NCBI GenBank assembly: GCA_947498505.1
Contig: CANMKG010000003.1
Location: 62,001-126,000 of the forward strand
DNA length: 64,000 nt
Source of the DNA: an uncultured Maribacter sp.
GTDB taxonomy: Bacteria; Bacteroidota; Bacteroidia; Flavobacteriales; Flavobacteriaceae
Direction: 5' to 3'
Below are positions 49,245 to 58,271 of the stretch, piece by piece; the first letter of the stretch is position 1; every line of letters starts with the position of its first letter. The notes under the pieces are model-generated. The model saw only the letters and a list, made by a program, of their open reading frames with translations, had not been told where the DNA came from and ran no database searches. A program made the translations under genes and the position numbers.

Positions 49245-49367
49245 ATGAAGCAGATAAAGAAGGGATTTCAGGACAGCAATAGTGGTATTGACAGGCCATT
49301 GTCACGCCACGAAAGCTGGAAAAATAACCGTAGGCATACTGCCTTAAAATTAATACGGTTTTCTTAG
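49245..49367 (+). CDS. Small basic protein, 40 aa (candidate)
   Basis: MKQIKKGFQDSNSGIDRPLS start, Arg/His-rich C-terminus (RHESWKNNRRHTALKLIRFS). An AGAAGG stretch lies 6-11 bp upstream of the ATG, and a strong terminator follows 16 bp after the stop. Composition suggests nucleic-acid binding or a short regulatory peptide. Unknown family; an sRNA is the alternative. Confidence 0.4.
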   Translation: MKQIKKGFQDSNSGIDRPLSRHESWKNNRRHTALKLIRFS

Positions 49368-49382
49368 GGAATAGGAATGTTA

Positions 49383-49407
49383 AAGAGGGCGAAAGCCCTC
49401 TTTTTTA
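49383..49407 (+). terminator. Strong terminator between convergent genes
   Basis: AAGAGGGC-gaaa-GCCCTCTT with a GNRA-type loop, followed by T-rich sequence on the plus strand. It ends the small-ORF transcript and may also block the opposite dipeptidase transcript. Confidence 0.85.
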
Positions 49408-49456
49408 TTGAATATCTTTTTGTCCAACATATCCATTTTCAGTATGCTCTGCACAA

Positions 49457-50131
49457 TTAGGTAATGGGCCCGTAAATGGCAAATTCCTTTTCTTTTTCAA
49501 TGGCCCAAATGGTGTTGCCATAATCAAAATGCCAATACTCCTTTAGGTCACATACAAAATCTTCATCTTCAAATAAATTGATGAGCAGGGCTCTATTTTT
49601 CTTCGCTTCGGGACTAATATCCGGATAGTAGGGATAGCACTTTTTTGAAAGGTCAATCTCTAATCCGTTGTTGGTGCCAAAGTCCATCACACAATCTTCG
49701 ATCTTATCATAGATCAAAGTGTCCACTGCTCCGCCTGTCACATGCATGGACTTAGTAAGGGGAGCGATGAAATAACTTATAATCTGTTTAATATCTCCAT
49801 CCGATTTCTCTGGATGTTTTTTTTTAAAGGAAACAAATGTAGTCTCCCAAAGAAGTCGCTGATGTTCAAAAGACCTCCAAGTGGAGCGAATTATCAGAAT
49901 TTTATCTTGCTGGTCCAATAGTTTGCTGATTCGGCCTATTTTTTCGATAATAGCTTCCCGGACCAAGTATTGATAATCCTTCATAATAGATGGTTCAAAA
50001 ATCAAATTAAAATTCGTGTCCATCAAACTCACCAGTTGCGAATGATTTTCTCGAATCCAAATGGAGGGGGCTAAAAGTTTATGCTGAAGGTCTTTTGTCT
50101 CGACCGCTTCACAGTATGCTTGCACATTCAT
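49457..50131 (-). CDS. VanX-like D,D-dipeptidase (M15D), cytoplasmic
   Basis: 224-aa zinc peptidase of the VanX/DdpX type, which cleaves D-Ala-D-Ala or related dipeptides. Zinc and catalytic residues line up: His130 and Asp137 in SMHVTGGAVD, Glu198 and His201 in LKEYWHFDYG, with a substrate Arg in IIRSTWRSF. No signal peptide, so it acts in the cytoplasm. Last gene of an operon: its start overlaps the racemase gene by 23 bp. The company of a racemase and a DUF1611 protein points to D-amino-acid or peptidoglycan-fragment use rather than vancomycin resistance (no vanA/vanH). Confidence 0.87.
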   Translation of the reverse strand: MNVQAYCEAVETKDLQHKLLAPSIWIRENHSQLVSLMDTNFNLIFEPSIMKDYQYLVREAIIEKIGRISKLLDQQDKILIIRSTWRSFEHQRLLWETTFVSFKKKHPEKSDGDIKQIISYFIAPLTKSMHVTGGAVDTLIYDKIEDCVMDFGTNNGLEIDLSKKCYPYYPDISPEAKKNRALLINLFEDEDFVCDLKEYWHFDYGNTIWAIEKEKEFAIYGPIT

Positions 50132-51194
50132 ATTGATTGATTATGTTTTTTGTAATGGAAGTGGTACTAAACGTTCTTAATAGCGCACTATAGTTTAGAT
50201 CGAAGGCCACAGTGTCCCCTACTCTTAGACTTTTTTTGGTGTTTTCTATCAACATATGATCACTGCTGGCCCCCAGTACAATTATTTTTTGTTTTGGAAT
50301 AATTCCTGAAACTATGACGTCCTGCGTTCCAATTGCGAGAACGGCCCTATCCATCAAGCCTTTATTCTCAAACTTTGGAGTGTCACCATTCGCGTTTTGA
50401 CATGCTTCCCCATAAGGTTGTGATGGTTTTCGTTTTGCTTCGATAACCTCGGCCAGAAGAGTAAAGATATCGGTAAAAAGTCCTGGTATCGGTTTTCTGG
50501 AAAGTGCTTCTCTACCTAAAAAAATAGATTCGCCCAATCGTAAGCTATTAATTCTGCCCACATCTTTTGAAGAGGTAAACCAGTTATAATTTGCAGAGTT
50601 TCCGCCAGAGACTATTGCCAGGGTAATTTTAAATTTTTCTTCCAAACGTATGGCTATTGAAGACAGCAGGTTCATTTTATCTGCATCAGGGCTTATTCCG
50701 CCAAAGCATGCAAGATTCGTTCCTATGCCTACCAAGGCAAGGCCTTCCAAGTTGAGCACCTCTTTTACAATGGCATTCATTTCCGAAGGCATAATCCCTT
50801 CCCGTAAGTCTCCAAGCTCCACCATAAGAACAACCTTATGTATGATATGGTTTCTTAATGCATATTCCGAAAGTTTTTTTAGAACGATCAATTCAGAATT
50901 TAGACTTATGTGCGTATGGATAACCACGTCTTCTACCTGACTGAGTGCAGGTGTTCTGAGCAATAGGTATTGTGCCCGAATACCCGCTTTGCGCATTTTT
51001 ATAATATTTGAAATTCTAGAGTCTGCAAGAATTTCAATGCCATTCTTGACCAAGATGTCAGCAATTATTGGATTCCCTCCGATCACTTTGGTGACCCCTA
51101 TTACATTAATTCCCTTAGCACCATACAGTGTTTTCAACTGTTGCACGTTGTGGGCGATTTTTTCCAAATCTATATCTATCCTAGGGAGTTTCAA
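50109..51194 (-). CDS. Ornithine/alanine racemase family PLP enzyme
   Basis: 361 aa, fold-III PLP enzyme of the Orr/YhfX-like family. PLP lysine Lys36 in INVIGVTKVIGGNP; other family signatures are ILADSRISNI, LMVELGDLREGI and GIGTNLACFGGISP. This family racemises ornithine or other amino acids and is distinct from the housekeeping alr at 31-32 kb. Overlaps the DUF1611 gene by 4 bp (ATGA) and the dipeptidase by 23 bp, so the three are translationally coupled. Substrate undetermined. Confidence 0.88.
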   Translation of the reverse strand: MKLPRIDIDLEKIAHNVQQLKTLYGAKGINVIGVTKVIGGNPIIADILVKNGIEILADSRISNIIKMRKAGIRAQYLLLRTPALSQVEDVVIHTHISLNSELIVLKKLSEYALRNHIIHKVVLMVELGDLREGIMPSEMNAIVKEVLNLEGLALVGIGTNLACFGGISPDADKMNLLSSIAIRLEEKFKITLAIVSGGNSANYNWFTSSKDVGRINSLRLGESIFLGREALSRKPIPGLFTDIFTLLAEVIEAKRKPSQPYGEACQNANGDTPKFENKGLMDRAVLAIGTQDVIVSGIIPKQKIIVLGASSDHMLIENTKKSLRVGDTVAFDLNYSALLRTFSTTSITKNIINQYECASIL

Positions 51195-52270
51195 ACCAAC
51201 ACCGACTCTCTTTTTAACTCTGGAAATATTTTGATTAACTCCTTTACCAGTTTATTGCATCCATGTATCAACACATCTGCAACGGGCAGACCATATTCAG
51301 ATTCATACTGCTGTATAATCTGATTCATTTCAGGCTGGGTCATATTTTCGTGGTTAATGGTGATGGCGATAACTTTTGATTTAGAAAATACCTCTATCAT
51401 TTCAATCTCGTCTACCAAATCCAGTAAAGGAATTTTAGGATAGTCACAATAATTTTTTCGCTTTGGGGGATGCTGTAGTATGATTGCATCTGGCATTGCT
51501 CCTCTTAGAATAGCACTTGAAGAAGTAAACGCAGGGTGGCTTAATGCTCCTTGCCCTTCAACAACGATGATGTCTGGTCCTTCCTCATCATAGGCATTTA
51601 AGATGGCATTTTCAACTTCACCGGTAGCAAACCCAGAAGTTAGGACATCTATGGCCACCCCGTATTTGGAGCCTTGTAGCAAGCCTGTTTGACCAGTTGT
51701 CACAAAGACTGCGTTCAAACCTTCATTCCGTAAGGCTTCCACCAATACCAATGCCGTGGTTCTTTTACCCACTGCACAATCGGTTCCCATTACCGTGATT
51801 ATCGGAACCTTTACCTCTTGAATACGTCCGGAAAAATTATGGAGGTCTTCACGTTTTGGTGGCTTTCTGACATCCAGTATGGTTACTCCATAATTACGGG
51901 CCATACGGGCAAATTGGGTATTCTCGCTGAGAAACTCAGGAAGACCATTAACGATATTCATTCCACTCTTCATAGCACTAAAAATAATTTCCCTTTGTTC
52001 ATCACTTAAAAAGGAAGCGAGTGGGGCGATACCGTAAATAAAATATTCAGGGATAGCGTTTAATTCTTTTAAAGCCACGGCGATACTTTCAAAAATAGGA
52101 ATGGCATTTTTTACTCTATCAAGATATTCTCCTGCATCCAGACCAGCCTTTGAACTATCAATGACCCCAACAATATCATAGGTCTCCGATTGTCGTATAA
52201 GTCCATTGGCCACTTTACCGTCTATACTGCCAAATTCATTTTCGCAATAAATCAAAGCTTTAGCTTTCAT
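51191..52270 (-). CDS. DUF1611 P-loop protein (DgcN-like)
   Basis: 359 aa. An N-terminal Rossmann-like DUF1611_N half (about 1-150, ALIYCENEFGSIDGKVANGL) precedes a C-terminal P-loop domain with GTDCAVGKRTT (162-172) and IIVVEGQGALSHPAF. DUF1611 includes DgcN, described as a D-glutamate N-acetyltransferase acting with a second enzyme (DgcA) in D-Glu catabolism; no DgcA-like protein is here, and a racemase takes the adjacent place. Likely acts on a D-amino acid, but the substrate is inference. First of three overlapping genes. Confidence 0.85.
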   Translation of the reverse strand: MKAKALIYCENEFGSIDGKVANGLIRQSETYDIVGVIDSSKAGLDAGEYLDRVKNAIPIFESIAVALKELNAIPEYFIYGIAPLASFLSDEQREIIFSAMKSGMNIVNGLPEFLSENTQFARMARNYGVTILDVRKPPKREDLHNFSGRIQEVKVPIITVMGTDCAVGKRTTALVLVEALRNEGLNAVFVTTGQTGLLQGSKYGVAIDVLTSGFATGEVENAILNAYDEEGPDIIVVEGQGALSHPAFTSSSAILRGAMPDAIILQHPPKRKNYCDYPKIPLLDLVDEIEMIEVFSKSKVIAITINHENMTQPEMNQIIQQYESEYGLPVADVLIHGCNKLVKELIKIFPELKRESVLV

Positions 52271-52282
52271 AAGTTCTACTAT

Positions 52283-52474
52283 TTAGTTGTCCGAAGCGAT
52301 AGTGCTACCTTCATAAGGTTTTAATTCCCTTTCAAAATAGACCTGTTCATTAGCGTTAGGTTGATTCTGAAGAGTACAATAATAGATTCTGTGAGCATAC
52401 AATCGTACAACAAGTGCAATTGAAGGACTTACCTTAGCACATACTACATCTCCTATTTCAAACCGTTTTGCCAT
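52283..52474 (-). CDS. Small protein, weakly YodC/DUF2158-like
   Basis: 63 aa starting MAKRFEIGDVVCAKVSPSIA and ending YFERELKPYEGSTIASDN. The GDVV...YYC...FERELKP pattern recalls DUF2158/YodC-type small beta proteins, only weakly. It lies 12 bp upstream of the DUF1611 gene in the same direction, so probably in the same operon. Confidence 0.6.
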   Translation of the reverse strand: MAKRFEIGDVVCAKVSPSIALVVRLYAHRIYYCTLQNQPNANEQVYFERELKPYEGSTIASDN

Positions 52475-52510
52475 TATGCCAATTCCCTATTATACATTCA
52501 TTTGCTATTG

Positions 52511-52840
52511 TTAGTCCTTTATAGTAGTGCAGATCATCTTGAATTTATGATTTGCTTCAATTGAAATGGTGGAATGTCCGCGTATAAGTATCGAGTCTCC
52601 CTTTTGCATAAAGGTGGAGTTATCATTGACAACTACTTCTGCCTTACCCTCAATTATGTAAATAAAACGTGAAAAAGGGGATTTCTCAAAAGATTGCACT
52701 TTACCATAATCGAATACAAATGCCTGTATTACACAGTTGTTTTCGACCATTATATTTTTTACCACTATCGTATTTGAAATATACTCTAGTGCATCTGCCA
52801 AGTTAAATTTCTTGGATTCTTCAAATTCACCTTTTTCCAT
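52511..52840 (-). CDS. Small cupin-domain protein
   Basis: 109 aa, single cupin fold (SRFIYIIEGKAEVVVNDNST then FMQKGDSILIRGHSTISIEA). The usual metal-binding His/Glu residues are mostly missing (RFIYIIEG in place of HxHxxE-type), so it may be a ligand-binding or regulatory cupin. Probably the head of the operon leading to the D-amino-acid genes, 36 bp before the next gene. Confidence 0.75.
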   Translation of the reverse strand: MEKGEFEESKKFNLADALEYISNTIVVKNIMVENNCVIQAFVFDYGKVQSFEKSPFSRFIYIIEGKAEVVVNDNSTFMQKGDSILIRGHSTISIEANHKFKMICTTIKD

Positions 52841-52891
52841 AGTTGAGTAATTAAGGCATGAATAAGATATATGACATCTGCCTTTTTCTCC

Positions 52892-53008
52892 CTATTCCGC
52901 TCTGTTTTTGGCATTCCGTTTTGCCCTTTTGGCAGCTTTTTTCTCTTTAGGAGTACTTGATGGTGCCGTTTTTCCTGATTTTTGTTTTCCTTCTTTTTCT
53001 TTCGACAT
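52892..53008 (-). CDS. Small Lys/Arg-rich protein, 38 aa
   Basis: Starts MSKEKEGKQKSGKTAPSSTP and ends in a run of basic residues (KRAKRNAKNRAE). It is highly basic with no hydrophobic stretch, a composition seen in many small Bacteroidota stress-island proteins. On the same strand upstream of the cupin gene and 20 bp after the 22-aa membrane peptide. Plausible nucleic-acid binding; family unknown. Confidence 0.55.
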   Translation of the reverse strand: MSKEKEGKQKSGKTAPSSTPKEKKAAKRAKRNAKNRAE

Positions 53009-53028
53009 AGTTTTTATTTTTTATTGAT

Positions 53029-53097
53029 TTATGGAAGTGAAACGGCGACCACCAACATTATTAAAAAAAGCACAAAACTGATAACGCGTTTTCTCAT
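53029..53097 (-). CDS. Candidate 22-aa membrane peptide
   Basis: MRKRVISFVLFLIMLVVAVS plus two residues: basic N-terminus then one hydrophobic helix, a typical small single-pass peptide. Clean stop, neighbouring small genes on the same strand, and a terminator upstream that isolates this transcript. Too short to be sure. Confidence 0.4.
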   Translation of the reverse strand: MRKRVISFVLFLIMLVVAVSLP

Positions 53098-53187
53098 GGA
53101 GTATACTTTATCATTGCTACTTTCAATATAAAATTGCTTCACATAAACAATGGTTACTTCATCACCAGCCCTTTCGCCTTTTTTACG

Positions 53188-53224
53188 AAAAAAGAGCAGT
53201 GTTTTTTAGTTCCTGCTCTTTTTT
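53188..53224. terminator. Bidirectional-looking terminator
   Basis: A 12-bp stem AAAAAAGAGCAG / CTGCTCTTTTTT with T-runs on both strands. For the minus strand it closes the AraC/62-aa transcript and separates it from the small-peptide/cupin genes. Confidence 0.8.
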
Positions 53225-53320
53225 GGGCTTTTAAATAATCTAAAAGCACTTATTAATAAACAAAGTTAAATTCTCTTTTTCCCAGTATTGTTCAGGCCGT
53301 GTATTTGAAATTTCCCCAAG

Positions 53321-53509
53321 TCATTTTTTGATTCTGATCAAATTGGGTTTTAGGTTTTTCTCCAATTCCTTCCGCCTTGCAGTTTCTTGGCTTTCATTAT
53401 CGAATACAGACCTAAAGACATCTCTTAATTTTTTGAGAATACCGTAAACCAAATTGTTCTTTTCGAATATGTCCATAAATGTTGTGTATTTAGTCCCGTT
53501 CATTAACAT
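53321..53509 (-). CDS. Possible small protein, 62 aa
   Basis: Starts MLMNGTKYTTFMDIFEKNNL; the ATG at 53476 (MDIFEKNNL) is an alternative start. Charged C-terminus (ETARRKELEKNLKPNLIRIK). Downstream of the AraC gene on the same strand and before a terminator. Unknown family; may be real. Confidence 0.35.
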   Translation of the reverse strand: MLMNGTKYTTFMDIFEKNNLVYGILKKLRDVFRSVFDNESQETARRKELEKNLKPNLIRIKK

Positions 53510-53581
53510 TATAACAGGAAGTAAAGATGCGACAGAACAAAGGAAATTTTGCTATATAAATATCTTTGAATCTTACATATA

Positions 53582-54142
53582 TCACAGGTTTTCTAAATTT
53601 TGCTGTCTTTTTTTCTTCATTTTTTTGAAAAAAGATGGTGTGAGACCTGTAACTTTTTTAAATTGATTTGACAAATGCGATGGGCTGCTATAGTGAAGTT
53701 TATGAGCTATCTCGGTTAAGTTGAACTCATCGTATAGTAACAATTCCTTTACCTTTTCAATTTTATGTTTGATGATATAATGCTGTATGGTGATTCCTTG
53801 TACTTCTGAAAAAGTATTCGACAGATAGGTGTAGTCGTATCCCAATTTTTCGCTCAAATAACCAGAATAATTCATTTTTGGAATTTCATCATTGTAATGA
53901 ACCATTTCAACTATTACATTTTTTATTCTTTCGATTAATATACTCTTCTTATCATCCAATAATTCCAATCCGGACTTGAGCAGATTATTCTTGAGTTGAA
54001 TTCGCTTTTCATGAGTAATTTCCCCTGCAGTTTCAACCATACCTAGATTTAATATGACATGGTCCAGTCCCAACTTTATTAATTCTTCCTTTACCAACAT
54101 TTTACAGCGAAGACTGACCATATATTTTATGTATAATCTCAT
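53582..54142 (-). CDS. AraC-family transcriptional regulator (small)
   Basis: 186 aa. The C-terminal two-helix HTH AraC domain (about 90-180) is clear: EKVKELLLYDEFNLTEIAHK, then LHYSSPSHLSNQFKKVTGLT and PSFFKKMKKKRQ. The N-terminus is a short 80-residue region with MVSLRCKMLVKEELIKLGL, the kind found in small Bacteroidota AraC regulators near stress genes; it lacks a classical sugar-binding cupin. Likely regulator of the island genes below it. Confidence 0.88.
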   Translation of the reverse strand: MRLYIKYMVSLRCKMLVKEELIKLGLDHVILNLGMVETAGEITHEKRIQLKNNLLKSGLELLDDKKSILIERIKNVIVEMVHYNDEIPKMNYSGYLSEKLGYDYTYLSNTFSEVQGITIQHYIIKHKIEKVKELLLYDEFNLTEIAHKLHYSSPSHLSNQFKKVTGLTPSFFKKMKKKRQQNLENL

Positions 54143-54693
54143 ATCCTTAATTTAAAAGTAAAGGTGCTTACCTAGCTGTTATATAACAATCAATAGACTT
54201 TTACATTTTAAATCTTGGATAGTTAAAAACCGGCTTTCTTCCTGAATAATAGGAATCTAATGCATTTGAAGAAAGTGAAAGTAATTGCTTCTTAAAGGTA
54301 GTCAATAAATGGTGTTTTGATGTATAACATAAAATCATTTTTTAACTTTTGTTTCCAACCTTAAAAGGATAACCAAAATATTAAAAATCCTTATTTTCTA
54401 ATTTCTTTGTTATTCATTGTTGATAACCCACAATTTTCTGCTAAATCACAGATTACACTCTTATCTAGAATGGTGTCGTTTGGTATCAAACGGAGCCAAA
54501 TAAAATTACTGGTCCTTTAGCACTATCTAGTTTGGTGCTATTTGATTTAATTTATTGTATATCAGCTATTTGTGAATAACTCTTTGTAATAATCTATTTG
54601 GTTATTCGCCTATTTTCATACATTTATTCAACAATAATATTGAAGGAAAACAAAAGCGCTTTTGTTCATTTCGTAACCCTAAAAAGAAACAAA
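54143..54693. other. Island right-end non-coding region
   Basis: About 550 bp between the AraC start and the truncated excisionase-like ORF, AT-rich, no gene seen. It contains the palindrome at 54471 and a degenerate 20-bp direct repeat. Confidence 0.5.
54465..54546. repeat. Palindrome and degenerate direct repeat upstream of excisionase remnant
   Basis: TGG-N3-CGTTTG-gtat-CAAACG-N3-CCA (54471-54498) is a near-perfect inverted repeat. The CTAG-nn-TGGTG-nnn-TTTG-style unit that includes its left half (54465-54484) recurs at 54527-54546. Could be an operator, oriT-like or excision site of the degenerate element. Confidence 0.5.
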
Positions 54694-54788
<95 letters not shown>

Positions 54789-54826
54789 AAAAACCATTCT
54801 AATTTTTAGGGTGGTTTTTTATTTTC
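54789..54826 (+). terminator. Hairpin after the displaced tRNA fragment
   Basis: AAACCA ... TGGTTT stem followed by T-rich sequence; probably the original terminator of tRNA-Ala before the island inserted. Confidence 0.6.
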
Positions 54827-55068
54827 TTCCAAATTGTTAAGGTTTTAAAAAGGTGTTTTCGGGTTACTAAAACATGGAAAAGGAGATTTATAACTTATGT
54901 CTAACAAAGTTTAGAATCGCTGCTTAAAACCCTAATTTCTAGTAACCAAAAGTAATTTATGACGCTAATAATTTTCTAAAATAGAACTTTGTAAGAGCTA
55001 TATCATAAAAAATCTCCGACACGAGTTCATTACGAACAAGGGGGGGATTAATTAAATATAAAAGTTGT

Positions 55069-55692
55069 TTATTGAATATTTAGAACAAAGGTCAAAGCAA
55101 AATCAGTATCACCATCATTAGAACCAGTAGTAGCCGTTTTTACATCCGGTTGGTGTTGCAATCTAACGGTGAATGATTCCCCAGAAAGAGGTGTGCTAGA
55201 AGTTGTCCAAGTTGTAGACAAACCAACTGGGTTACCATTTTCATCTTGATCATTGTAATTTATTGGATCCGAAGCTGTATCAATATTTCCGTTTCCAGTA
55301 GGATTAGCAAAAGTACCTTCGGTGAAACTAAAGAAGAACTGATGTTCATTATCTTCATCAAGGATTTCATCACCAATATCTTCTACGTCTGCTGGATCTA
55401 AGGCGTTTAGAATTTCATACGTTAAGGTGTATTCGGTATCGGGAGTTAGGGTAATGGCATCCAAGATTTGTAACTCTTGAATACCTGTTCCATCTGGATC
55501 TTGCGCTGAAGCCCGAACCACATCATTGCTATCGGCTGTATTTGTGAAAATAAGAGTAACGTCGGTAAATACTTCAACTTCGTTTTCTTTTTCAGGCGCA
55601 GCGTCGTCATCACTACTACAACTAACAATGGTAATAGAGGTGAATAAAATTGCTAATAATCGCAAATTTTTAAATAGATGTATTGTTTTCAT
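55069..55692 (-). CDS. Lipoprotein linked to a TonB receptor
   Basis: 207 aa. Lipoprotein signal (LLAILFTSITIVSC, Cys then SSDDDAAPEKENE acidic linker). The mature part is Asp/Thr-rich and beta-like with PDTEYTLTYEILN; no enzymatic motif. Last gene of the minus-strand arm of the metal cassette, 104 bp after the TonB receptor, so probably a surface partner of the receptor. Asp-rich stretches could bind metal; this is inference. Confidence 0.75.
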   Translation of the reverse strand: MKTIHLFKNLRLLAILFTSITIVSCSSDDDAAPEKENEVEVFTDVTLIFTNTADSNDVVRASAQDPDGTGIQELQILDAITLTPDTEYTLTYEILNALDPADVEDIGDEILDEDNEHQFFFSFTEGTFANPTGNGNIDTASDPINYNDQDENGNPVGLSTTWTTSSTPLSGESFTVRLQHQPDVKTATTGSNDGDTDFALTFVLNIQ

Positions 55693-55796
55693 TTTTTCTT
55701 TTTTTAGTATTTAAATTGTGATTGAATGGTGTTATGAGAATCTTCCGAACTCACGGTGCCCTAGTTATCATGGTTTTATAGTTAATTACATTTTTT

Positions 55797-58176
55797 CTAT
55801 TCATTTTTATTACTTGTCTTGAAGGTATATTTTAAGGTAAAAAGTAGATTTCTGCCTGGTTCATTGGCGAAATAGCGCATTTCGTTGAGGTAGTCACGGT
55901 AAGTAGTATTGAACAGATTTTGAACCGTAACACCTCCATTAAGATTTTTCCATTTAAAGCTCCAAGACAGGTCAAGAAGAAAGTAACCATTGGTTGCTTT
56001 TGCAAAGTCAAAAATCTCGGAATTTGTTGTAAGCTCTATTGACCCATCTACTAAACTTGTTGGTATAATTGTTCGAGGTGCTTGAAATTGTTTAAAGGTA
56101 TAGCTGGGACGAACCATCCATTTAGAGGAATCTAATAACCATACTTTACCTTGATTCCATTTTAATTCAAAATTTGTTGAAATAGGGGGTTGGTTGATTA
56201 AGGGAGTATTATCCTTAACATTTCTGGACCATAAATAACTTATACCAAAAACACTCGAAATTTTATTATCCCATGCTTTTTTCCAGCTGTAATCTGCTCC
56301 ATAAAATAGTGCATCGACCTGGTCAAAAATAAATGCCGGCATTGGACCGCGTATTGTTCCAAAAACTCCAATTGGCCGATCAAAAACATAATTTTCTATA
56401 AAATGAGAATACACCGTCATGTTATGAGTGTTCCCATTTTTATTGGTTTGAAATTCATTGATGAATTTATAGCCTCTTTCAGGGTTTGTATCGCTTTGTA
56501 CTAAAGGAATAACTTCATTTGTACTCAGTTCACCGTTGGTATCCTTGAATCGCAGTAATCCATAGGTTGTTTTAAAGCCGTGCTGTCCAAAACTGAATAA
56601 TTCTTCCATATTTGGAGTGCGCCAGGCAGTTCCTATATTTGTTCTAAAGGAGCTGTTTTTTGAAAGTTGTCGAACGTAACCTAGTGATCCAGTAAAATTG
56701 GTGAAGGTATAGTTGTCTCTAAAAATTTCTTGATTAATTTCCCTCCCACGTACGTCATTGGTTTCAAAATCAAATCGCAACCCAACTTCAACTGTATTTT
56801 TTCCAAATGTTAGATTTTCGACCGAAAACACACTAAGCCTGTCCGTATTGTAGTTGGGAATAAATGGAGTTGTCTGAGTACCCGGATTGTTATCGTTGTT
56901 TTGGCTAAAGTATTGAACACCAAGCAGACCATCCAATTTAGACCATTTAGGATGCTTCCATTCCAGTTGATAGTTATAAGTAAGTAAATCGAGGTCTATT
57001 ATAGGCAACTCAGCATTTCTCCGGACATCAAATTCATCCCTTTTGTTTAATTGCGTACCACCAATTAATTTCCACCTTAGCCAAATGGTGTTGAGTGGTT
57101 TGACTGGGCTGGTTGATATCATAGGAAAAAGGTTTTATAATATTAGGTTCGGTTGAATTAATAGCTCTAATAAACGAATCTGGACTATTGGCTATAGAAG
57201 TGCGTAAAAGTGCTAGGTTTTGGTCAACAAAGCTATAGTTAACCTTAAAGTCCCATTTATCTAGGTGATGAAGAACGCCAAAACTAAATGCTTTTTCTTC
57301 TTTTCCAGAATTGGTCAAATTATAATTAGGAGTGTTGCGATCACCAATTCTAGTATAATTTCCATTTGCAAAATAGCTCCAATTTTTAGTTCCATTTCCA
57401 ATTTCAAAATTTGAATTGTAGCCTTTACCATTGGTTAGGTATCCTGTTCCTAGAGTTATATAGAATGGATTGTTTAAAAGTAGGGGATTCGGTTCAATAA
57501 TGATAGCTCCTCCCATGGCTTCAGGGCCATACCTTACTCCTGCGGAACCTTTTACAACAGTGATGCTGTTGGCAGAAGTAATGTCTATTTCTGGGGCGTG
57601 ATCTGCACCCCAATTTTGAAAGCCATGTTTTAGACCATTGTTTAATACCAAGATTCTATTCCCATATAAACCATGGATCACTGGTAATTGTACATTGGTT
57701 CCTGTTGATGTAAATGTCACCCCTTGTTGCTGTGATAAGGTAGCAGCTAACGATTGGGTTGGATTGCTAGTAATTTCCGATTTTCCAATGGTAACCTGCG
57801 AAATTGATTCAGTTCCCTTCTCCTTAGTTCGTTGGGCTTCAATGGTTACTTCTTCTAAGCCAGTAACCTCCTGAGTTAAGTAAAAGTGTATTGCTGAATC
57901 ATGTTCATGTTCTTTCGAAGAATTGGTATAACCTAAGCATGAAATAATAAGGAGATTATTTTTTGTACATAGATTATCGAGTTTAAAATTACCTTCGATA
58001 TTGGTACTGGTGTATTTTTCTGCTCCCTTAACTTTAACTACAGCGTTTGGTATGGGTTCTTCGGTATTAGCATCCAAGACCTTTCCACTTAAGGAATAAG
58101 TGCATGTTTTTTTTTGTGCCATTATCAAAGATGACCCAACGAATAAAAATATTGATACTAGAAAATATTGTTTCAT
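55797..58176 (-). pseudogene. TonB-dependent receptor, frameshifted
   Basis: One outer-membrane receptor gene split by a single frameshift. The N-terminal frame (57034-58176) has a signal peptide, carboxypeptidase-regulatory-like domain (SGKVLDANTEEPIPNAVVKV) and plug (VIHGLYGNRILVLNNGLKHG); the C-terminal frame (55797-57122) has the barrel ending FTLKYTF. Near 57070, deleting one A of an AAA run joins KVE to LIGGTQLNKRDEFDV, restoring about 796 aa. It could be a sequencing error or a true lesion. A His-rich loop (KEHEHDSAIHFYL) is compatible with metal-complex uptake. Confidence 0.85.
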
Positions 58177-58271
58177 TTTTAATGACAATCGAAAATTATT
58201 TTGGGTAAAACGCTGCTAGACTTTGCGTCATGCAGAAAGGGTTGTTTATGAGCCTCTTTCTGGTTACGCAT

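Noticed and set aside
49457-50131. Vancomycin-resistance gene
   Set aside because: No vanA, vanH, vanR or vanS partner; genes around it point to D-amino-acid metabolism.
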